Shown piece by piece: positions 6,462 to 11,219 of a DNA stretch of 11,219 bases; the stretch's first letter is position 1, and every line of letters begins with the position of its first letter. The notes under the pieces were generated by a model. It made no database searches. It was not told the DNA's origin and saw nothing but the letters and a program-made list of their open reading frames with translations. Origin of the DNA: Thermodesulfobacteriota bacterium (GTDB lineage: Bacteria; Desulfobacterota; BSN033; UBA1163); NCBI GenBank assembly GCA_030024065.1, contig JASEIE010000105.1, forward strand, positions 1-11,219, in the 5' to 3' direction. Position numbers and translations under genes: made by a program.

Positions 6462-6579
6462 ATCAGAATATCAGGAAATCAGGTTGTGGGTATCAGGATA
6501 TCTGGGTATCAGGTTAAATCTAATCTCCTGGTGACCTGGTATCCTGATGCTCTGCATCCTGATAGCCTGGTTTCCTGAT
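6462..6579. repeat. Long imperfect palindrome with an eight-base period in the aminotransferase leader
   Basis: The left arm has six ATCAGG-like units beginning at 6462, 6470, 6478, 6492, 6500 and 6508. The right arm has six CCTGAT/CCTGGT units at 6527, 6535, 6543, 6558, 6566 and 6574. Spacing is 8-8-14-8-8 and 8-8-15-8-8, so the arms mirror each other around an AT-rich centre (6514-6526). The arms can pair along about 52 bases, many by G-U in RNA. It lies between the operator and the ribosome-binding site. A further short hairpin (ATCCC/GGGAT, 6595-6607) follows. No gene is seen between 6220 and 6660. Confidence 0.5.
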
Positions 6580-6660
6580 TCCCTTTCGGGATTGATCCCT
6601 CTGGGATACTTCGCCAGGATACCGTGCTTCGGATTCAATTTGAAGGATGAGGAGGTTTCC

Positions 6661-7773
6661 ATGGCGGATTTAAAACGTTTCCTTGTCCCCTGGATTGATC
6701 AGGTCAAGCCCTATGACACCGAGGATCTGGTGGTCGCCTGGTCCAGGCCGGAACTCAAGCGGATGATGATCAATGAAAATCCCATTCCCCCTTCGGAGAA
6801 GATCGTTCAGGCCATCCTTGAAGCAGCGAGAATGGGACACCGATACCCTGACAATGGCCTTCGCATCAGGGCCAAGATTGCAAAACGGTATGACCTGGGA
6901 CAGGAGAATGTCTACATCAGCCACGGGTCCTCGGAGATCATCGATATGATCATGAGGCTCTTTGTCACTCCAGGGGATGAGGTGCTTCTTCCCAACCCCA
7001 CCTTTTCGCTTTACGGCATTCGAGCCAGAACAGTGGGAGGCAGTGTGGTGGCGATTGATATGACCCCTGACCTCCAGTATGACATTCCGGCGATGCTTAA
7101 GGCTGTCACCCCACGCACCAAGGTGATCATCGTCTGTACCCCCAATAATCCCACAGGAGATTTCATCTCCGATGAGGACTTGATGAAGATCGTCGAGCTC
7201 GGGGTTCCCACCCTGATCGACGAGGCCTATCTGGAGTATCATCTCGATCACAAATCAAAGGCGCCTCTGATCAGGAAGTACAATCATCTCATCGTCGCCC
7301 ATACCTTCTCCAAAGCCTATGGGATGGCCGGAATCCGGTTCGGATATGCCCTGGCCGATGAGGCATTGATCCAGTACTTCCAGAAAATCCAGGTGCCCTG
7401 GAACACATCCCTTCTCTCCATGGCAGCGGCTGAAGCGGCCCTGGAAGAGGAAGAGGAGCTGAATCGAAAGGCCGCCTATAATAATGCGGGCGTGGAGTAT
7501 ACATGCAAAGAGCTCTCTAAAATCCCGGGTTTGAAACCCTACTACTCTCACGGGAACTATGTGCTTATCGACGCCACGGATGCAGGGGTGACGGGAAAAG
7601 AGATCGTCGATTATGTGTTTGAGAAGGCCGGTGTCATGATTAAATACTTCGCTCCCCTCCGGGGACGAAGCGGTTTCTTCCGGATCAGCCTGGGCACTCA
7701 TGAGGAAAATATCATCTGCGTCCAGGCCATTAAACAGTTCTTTGAAAACAGGAAGAAGGAGAAGAGAGCATGA
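6661..7773 (+). CDS. PLP-dependent class I/II aminotransferase, histidinol-phosphate-aminotransferase-like
   Basis: The 370-residue enzyme has the fold-type I aminotransferase set: INENP (37-41), RYP (61-63), CTPNNPTG (159-166) with cofactor-binding N163, IDEAY (186-190) with D187 and Y190, the PLP lysine in SKAYGMAGIRFGY (K218, phosphate-binding R226), and substrate-carboxylate R341 in FFRISLG. ATG 6661 is chosen because GAGGAGG (6649-6655) stands five bases before it; the open frame upstream to 6547 is repeat DNA. The closest families are HisC and CobD-type enzymes, which act on phosphate-bearing amino substrates. No his or cobalamin genes are nearby, and the operon context (aldolase, alanine dehydrogenase) points to catabolic deamination, perhaps with pyruvate as acceptor. 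It is not the class V type (PhnW) used in the classical aminoethylphosphonate pathway. A small decarboxylase role (CobD-like) cannot be excluded. The gene overlaps the next by four bases. Confidence 0.5.
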   Translation: MADLKRFLVPWIDQVKPYDTEDLVVAWSRPELKRMMINENPIPPSEKIVQAILEAARMGHRYPDNGLRIRAKIAKRYDLGQENVYISHGSSEIIDMIMRLFVTPGDEVLLPNPTFSLYGIRARTVGGSVVAIDMTPDLQYDIPAMLKAVTPRTKVIIVCTPNNPTGDFISDEDLMKIVELGVPTLIDEAYLEYHLDHKSKAPLIRKYNHLIVAHTFSKAYGMAGIRFGYALADEALIQYFQKIQVPWNTSLLSMAAAEAALEEEEELNRKAAYNNAGVEYTCKELSKIPGLKPYYSHGNYVLIDATDAGVTGKEIVDYVFEKAGVMIKYFAPLRGRSGFFRISLGTHEENIICVQAIKQFFENRKKEKRA

Positions 7774-8963
7774 AAAGGAGCCCCTTTGAAAGGCTGATGG
7801 ACACCCATCCCGAACTGGAGGTCTGGTGGGATTCTTCCCCTCTGATCTACTCCTCCTGGGCAGAAGGCCTGCTCAAGAAGGTCCCGCCCCAACGGATGGA
7901 AGAGGTTCGAGAACAACTCAATAGGCTCTATGATCCCGAACATCCTGAAAAAACCCTTTTCCGGGGGGTGACGACCAATCCTCCCCTCTCCCTCAATGTC
8001 ATCAAGACCCGTGAAGCGTATGTGGCTCAAATCGTCGATGGACTGATCGAAAAGAATCCATGCGTGGATAGAGAGGCCCTGTTCTGGCTGACCTATAAAG
8101 AGATCGTCCGGAGAGGGGCTGAGATGTATTTAGGGGTTTTTGAGCGATCCCGATATCGGTACGGATATCTCTCCGGCCAGGTCGATCCCCGAAATCTGAC
8201 CGATAAGGAGAAGATGATCTCGCAGGCCCTGGAACTGGCAAGCCTCAGCCCCAATGTAATGATCAAGGTTCCGGGGAGCAGAGAAGGCTATGAGGTGATT
8301 AAAATTCTAACGTCAAAGGGGATCTCGACAAACAATACACTGACTTTCGTTCTTCCCCAGTTGATGGCCTGTGCAAAAGCGGTCAGAGAAGGGGTGGAGA
8401 TGGCGAAACAGAACGGAGTTGATTTAACGCGCTGGAGGTCTGTGATCACCCATATGACGGCGCGATATGGCGACCTGGGTGACCTCCGGAAGGAGGCGGA
8501 ATCCATGGAGATAGACCTTTCCGAAGCAGATGTCCGATGGGCTGAGATAGCCATCTTCAAAAAGGCCTACTGGCTTCTCAAGGAGAGGAATTATCCAAGC
8601 AAGATGCTGCTCTGCTCTATGAGGATCAGTCCGGAGCAGGATGGGAAGAAACATTGCTGGCATTTAGAGAAACTGGCGGGCGGGGATATCGTCTTCACCT
8701 GCCCTCCGTCCTTTATCGAGGGAGTTTTTGAGTATCTCGATGGAATCGAGTTCAGGCCCCAGATCGACGAGGAGGTTCCCAGGGCCGTCCTGGAAAGATT
8801 ATTGCGAATTCCCTACTTTGAAAAGGCCTATGACGAGAATGGATTGATGCCTGATGAGTTCAATGCACATCCTGCCCTGATCGTTACTGCAAAAGAATTT
8901 TCAAAAACTACGGAAGAAATGGTCGAATTCGTTGCGAAGCGCTTAGCCACAAAGTGCGGTTGA
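7770..8963 (+). CDS. Transaldolase-family aldolase with Gln at the catalytic Glu position
   Basis: The 397-residue protein aligns by motif with E. coli TalB: D21 (in WWDSS, TalB D17), N70 (in GVTTNPPL, N35), Schiff-base lysine K166 (in MIKVPGSREG, K132), N188 and T190 (in ISTNNTLTF, N154 and T156), R232 (R181), S283 and R285 (in LLCSMR, S226 and R228). The phosphate-binding arginines are therefore kept, so a phosphorylated or similar anionic substrate is likely. The general acid/base E96 is replaced by Q137 in SGQVDPRN, as in fructose-6-phosphate aldolase, and F178 aligns with M229. The protein is longer than TalB (317), with about 30 extra residues between D21 and N70 and a longer C-terminus. 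It starts inside the aminotransferase stop (ATGA), indicating coupled translation. A C-C bond cleaving or forming step in the same pathway is likely; the substrate is unknown. Ordinary pentose-phosphate transaldolase is less likely given Q137 and the context. Confidence 0.5.
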   Translation: MKRSPFERLMDTHPELEVWWDSSPLIYSSWAEGLLKKVPPQRMEEVREQLNRLYDPEHPEKTLFRGVTTNPPLSLNVIKTREAYVAQIVDGLIEKNPCVDREALFWLTYKEIVRRGAEMYLGVFERSRYRYGYLSGQVDPRNLTDKEKMISQALELASLSPNVMIKVPGSREGYEVIKILTSKGISTNNTLTFVLPQLMACAKAVREGVEMAKQNGVDLTRWRSVITHMTARYGDLGDLRKEAESMEIDLSEADVRWAEIAIFKKAYWLLKERNYPSKMLLCSMRISPEQDGKKHCWHLEKLAGGDIVFTCPPSFIEGVFEYLDGIEFRPQIDEEVPRAVLERLLRIPYFEKAYDENGLMPDEFNAHPALIVTAKEFSKTTEEMVEFVAKRLATKCG

Positions 8964-8971
8964 GGCTCGAG

Positions 8972-10090
8972 ATGATCATCGGAATTCCGAAGGAGATCAA
9001 GACCGGGGAAAAGAGGGTGGCGATGACACCCCAGGGGGTGGATGCCCTGGTTTTACAACACCATCGTGTGCTGGTTGAAAAAGGGGCAGGGGAGGGCAGT
9101 GGCTTCTCCGACCAGGAATATACAAAAGCCGGAGCCTCTCTTCTTAGTAAGGCAAAGGAGGTCTGGAATGAAGCCGCGATGGTAGTCAAGGTAAAGGAGC
9201 CCTTGGAACCCGAATTCTCTATGATGAGACCGGAGCAGGTCCTGTTCACCTTTCTTCATTTAGCGGCCGATGAGATCCTCACAAAAAAATTATTAGAGGC
9301 TCGCGTGGTCGGAATCGGTTATGAAACCGTTCAGGCGAGGGATGGATCGCTTCCCCTGCTCCGACCGATGAGTGAGATCGCGGGAAGGGCTTCGGTCCTT
9401 GCGGGAGGCATGTGCCTGGAGGCGAAGTACGGGGGCAGAGGAGTACTGCTCTGCGGGGCATCAGGTGTTCCTCCTGCGAAGGTGGTTATCCTTGGAGCTG
9501 GAGTGGCGGGGGCCAATGCCTGCAAAGTTGCCATGGGAATGGGTGGCCGGGTCAGCATTTTTGATATTCAACCGGAAAGACTCAGCTACCTCCACGATAT
9601 CACCCAGGGTCATATTACCACCTTCATTTCAAACCGGATGACGATTGCCGAGGAGATTGCGGATGCGGACCTGGTCATTGGCGCTGTGCTCATTCCGGGA
9701 GCTCAGGCCCCCAAGCTGGTAAACCGTGAAATGGTCAAAAGGATGCGTCCCGGCTCTGTTGTTGTGGACATCTCCGTGGATCAGGGGGGCTGTTTCGAAA
9801 CCACACGACCCACCACCCATGAAAATCCCACCTATATTGAAGAAGGAGTTGTCCATTATTGCGTGGCAAATATTCCGGGGGCCTATCCAAGAACCTCCAC
9901 ATTTGCCCTCACCAATGCGACATTTCCCTATATCCTCCAGATTGCAGATCAGGGGTATGAGAAGGCATTGATGGAGAATGAAGCGCTAAGAAGAGGGCTC
10001 AATCTAATTGATGGAGAGGTTGTCTGCGAAGGAGTGGCCCAAAGCTTCGGACTACCTTATATTGGAAATCCCTTTTCCCGTCATCCTTGA
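8972..10090 (+). CDS. ald: Alanine dehydrogenase (NAD-dependent)
   Basis: It catalyses reversible oxidative deamination of L-alanine to pyruvate and ammonia with NAD. The 372 residues match the normal family length. The residues numbered as in the Mycobacterium tuberculosis enzyme are all present: R15 (in KRVAMTP), K75 (in VKVKEP), H96 (in TFLHLA) and D270 (in SVDQGGCFE). The Rossmann motif GAGVAG is at 175-180, with D198 ending the second strand, which favours NAD. ATG 8972 gives the usual N-terminus MIIGIPKE; the frame is open from GTG 8954, but that would overlap the aldolase gene and add unlike residues. The ribosome site is weak (GAGG at 8962-8965). The gene follows the aldolase stop by eight bases, so it is the third gene of the operon. 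With an aminotransferase using pyruvate, it would recycle the acceptor and release ammonium and NADH. The assignment is very secure. Confidence 0.5.
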   Translation: MIIGIPKEIKTGEKRVAMTPQGVDALVLQHHRVLVEKGAGEGSGFSDQEYTKAGASLLSKAKEVWNEAAMVVKVKEPLEPEFSMMRPEQVLFTFLHLAADEILTKKLLEARVVGIGYETVQARDGSLPLLRPMSEIAGRASVLAGGMCLEAKYGGRGVLLCGASGVPPAKVVILGAGVAGANACKVAMGMGGRVSIFDIQPERLSYLHDITQGHITTFISNRMTIAEEIADADLVIGAVLIPGAQAPKLVNREMVKRMRPGSVVVDISVDQGGCFETTRPTTHENPTYIEEGVVHYCVANIPGAYPRTSTFALTNATFPYILQIADQGYEKALMENEALRRGLNLIDGEVVCEGVAQSFGLPYIGNPFSRHP

Positions 10091-10109
10091 AAATTCCCCT
10101 CCAATATGA

Positions 10110-10215
10110 TAAACCCCGCTAGAAGGGCTGAGCTTTAAACTCTGTCCTCAAAGGAGCTATGATTCGTTCTCTTATCATTCCAGCCTTAAAGGACGGGGCT
10201 TTCTAACGGGGTAAA
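10110..10215. repeat. 106-bp element with terminal inverted repeats, copy 2 (same family as 5242-5446)
   Basis: Left end TAAACCCCGCTAGAA (10110-10124) and right end TTCTAACGGGGTAAA (10201-10215) are inverted repeats sharing ACCCCG-Y-TAGAA, and they match the ends of the element at 5242-5446. The interior is shorter, less GC-rich and different in sequence, with a GTCCT/AGGAC pair inside. It begins 20 bases after the alanine dehydrogenase stop. No gene is visible in it, and it has no T-run that would make it a clear terminator. Confidence 0.5.
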
Positions 10216-10237
10216 CCAAACCTATTCCTTTAGTAAC

Positions 10238-10516
10238 ACTTTAGCTCTTTGAAATGGAATGGCGTTCGTTCCCCAGTCCCCGCCAAAGGCGGGGCTTCCA
10301 AAGCTTTAGAATGCGGATTTTTCTATTTCATGTTATTGAGATGGAGCAATTTAAATCGTCGTAATGACACCTTTGGAGCCGTCTGAATGATCCATGAAAA
10401 GGTTTCCACCCTGCCTTCGCCGAAGCGGCTTCGCGCAGGCAGGTCTAAAGCTTTTACAGTCCCGCCTCTGGCGGGAACTGTTGGTCTATTGGGGTAGTTT
10501 TTCAAAGAGCTAAAGT
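10238..10516. repeat. 279-bp nested palindromic element upstream of cmk
   Basis: Perfect 17-bp ends, ACTTTAGCTCTTTGAAA (10238-10254) and its inverse (10500-10516), enclose a second perfect 11-bp inverted pair (AAAGCTTTAGA at 10300-10310, inverse at 10444-10454). Between them lie compact GC-rich hairpins: CCCCGCC/GGCGGGG (10278-10294), CCTGCC/GGCAGG with an inner CGAAG/CTTCG (10410-10443), and ACAGT-CCCGCC/GGCGGG-ACTGT (10456-10481). No open frame of note is present. It could be a non-autonomous mobile repeat or a structured RNA. Its ends differ from the element at 10110-10215, so it is a separate family. No convincing promoter for cmk was found in 10217-10556. Confidence 0.5.
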
Positions 10517-10556
10517 TTTAAAGCTTGAATAGATGGAACATCTGGGAGGTAAAAAG

Positions 10557-11219
10557 TTGATCATCGCTATTGATGGCCCTTCGGGAGCCGGAAAGAGCAC
10601 TGTGGGCAGGGCATTAGCCAGACGATTGGGTTATCTCTACATCAATACAGGAGCGATGTACCGGGCTGTTGCCCTGAAGGCGAGAGAAAGGGCCATTGGG
10701 CCGGAGGATGAAATGGCTCTTTCCCGATTGGTCTCATCCATTCATATCGCCTTTATGGCCAAAGGGGAGGAGACGCACATCTTCTGCGATGGAGAGGATG
10801 TCACCCATGCCATCGGTTCACCGGAGATCAGCCGTCTCTCTTCGGATATTTCGAAGAGCAAGGGTGTGAGAGAAGCCCTTGTTCAAATGCAGAGAGAGAT
10901 GGGGAGAAAGGGAGGGGTGGTGCTGGATGGAAGGGATATTGGTACGGTTGTTTTTCCCGATGCGGACATTAAATTCTATCTCGAAGCGGACCCGGAGGAG
11001 AGGGGAAGGAGAAGGTTTAGAGAGCTGTCCGAAAAGGGTGTAGAGGTTGATTTCAAAGAGACCCTCAAGGGGGTGATTGAGAGAGATCAAAATGATATGA
11101 ACCGACCCCTCTCGCCCCTCAGAAGGGCGGACGATGCCATTCTCATAGACTCCACTTGCCGGTCCGTTGAGGAAGTGGTGGAGGAGATGTGCCGTATTGC
11201 CGCTGAAAAGAGGAGATGG
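10557..11219 (+). CDS. cmk: Cytidylate kinase (C-terminus at window edge)
   Basis: The enzyme phosphorylates CMP and dCMP with ATP in pyrimidine nucleotide salvage. Visible are 221 codons with no stop; the family is about 220-230 residues, so the stop should lie just beyond the edge. The P-loop is GPSGAGKST (7-15), followed by INTGAMYRA (29-37, CMP-binding region), GRDIGTVVFPDA (125-136) and the lid-region basic cluster GRRRFREL (150-157). The start is TTG 10557, seven bases after GGGAGG (10544-10549), giving the typical N-terminus MIIAIDGP. An in-frame ATG at 10533 would add eight residues but has no ribosome site. The gene is housekeeping and follows two repeat elements, so it is probably not part of the upstream catabolic cluster. 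Confidence 0.5.
   Translation, partial: MIIAIDGPSGAGKSTVGRALARRLGYLYINTGAMYRAVALKARERAIGPEDEMALSRLVSSIHIAFMAKGEETHIFCDGEDVTHAIGSPEISRLSSDISKSKGVREALVQMQREMGRKGGVVLDGRDIGTVVFPDADIKFYLEADPEERGRRRFRELSEKGVEVDFKETLKGVIERDQNDMNRPLSPLRRADDAILIDSTCRSVEEVVEEMCRIAAEKRRW

Noticed and set aside
6462..6579. CRISPR array
   Set aside because: Units are only six to eight bases, without constant-length repeats and unique spacers, and the second half is inverted.
6547..6660. Upstream extension of the aminotransferase frame
   Set aside because: This stretch is the palindromic array and its flank; ATG 6661 has a strong ribosome site and a normal family N-terminus.
8954..8971. GTG 8954 as the alanine dehydrogenase start
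   Set aside because: It adds residues absent from the family and overlaps the aldolase gene; MIIGIPKE from 8972 is the typical start and gives exact family numbering of catalytic residues.
1..10090. Canonical 2-aminoethylphosphonate operon (PhnW-PhnX or C-P lyase)
   Set aside because: No class V aminotransferase, phosphonatase, phosphonoacetate hydrolase or C-P lyase subunit is present in the window.
10533..10556. ATG 10533 as the cmk start
   Set aside because: It is in frame but has no ribosome site; TTG 10557 has GGGAGG seven bases upstream and the typical N-terminus. It remains a possible alternative.

Overview
The window looks like chromosomal DNA of a Gram-negative bacterium. Codon use, the structured GC-rich intergenic repeats and the gene types suggest an uncultured Desulfobacterota/Deltaproteobacteria-like lineage, but no rRNA or other phylogenetic marker is present, so this is a weak inference. 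There are nine protein genes. Two run off the window edges: an FAD oxidoreductase at the left and cytidylate kinase at the right.

Layout. (1) 1-864, minus strand: a dimethylglycine/sarcosine-dehydrogenase-type FAD oxidoreductase. (2) 865-1172: a divergent promoter region. (3) 1173-2183: a periplasmic binding protein that resembles the 2-aminoethylphosphonate (AEP)-binding family, closed by a good intrinsic terminator. (4) 2234-6219: promoter, operator, hairpin-rich leader, ABC ATPase, fused two-domain ABC permease (ATGA overlap), a 205-bp inverted-repeat element, then a GntR/HutC-family regulator. (5) 6220-6660: repeats, promoter, operator and a long periodic palindromic leader. (6) 6661-10090: HisC-like aminotransferase, transaldolase-like aldolase (ATGA overlap) and alanine dehydrogenase. 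(7) 10091-10556: two further inverted-repeat elements. (8) 10557 to the end: cmk, a housekeeping gene that probably lies outside the pathway cluster.

The main result is a shared promoter-operator module found by eye. Three sites (960-977 read on the minus strand, 2261-2278 and 6406-6423) share an 18-bp imperfect palindrome of the form nnCCTRYnTAnAYAGGTA. Each lies 23-27 bases downstream of the first base of a TTGACA -35 box, over the predicted -10/start region. The palindrome fits the known HutC-subfamily operator pattern (GT-n-TA-n-AC), and a HutC-type regulator is encoded in the cluster. This predicts one local regulon: the oxidoreductase, the ATPase-permease-regulator operon, and the aminotransferase-aldolase-alanine dehydrogenase operon. 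The binding protein gene has its own strong promoter with no operator downstream of it.

Together the genes suggest an uptake and catabolism route for an amine-containing, probably anionic compound. It would be imported by the ABC system, possibly N-dealkylated or oxidised by the FAD enzyme, and transaminated by the HisC-like enzyme. The amino group could leave through alanine via alanine dehydrogenase, and a Schiff-base aldolase could cleave the carbon skeleton. That aldolase has Gln where transaldolases have the catalytic Glu. No phosphonatase, C-P lyase or sulfo-lyase gene is visible, so this is not a canonical AEP or taurine operon and the substrate is unknown.
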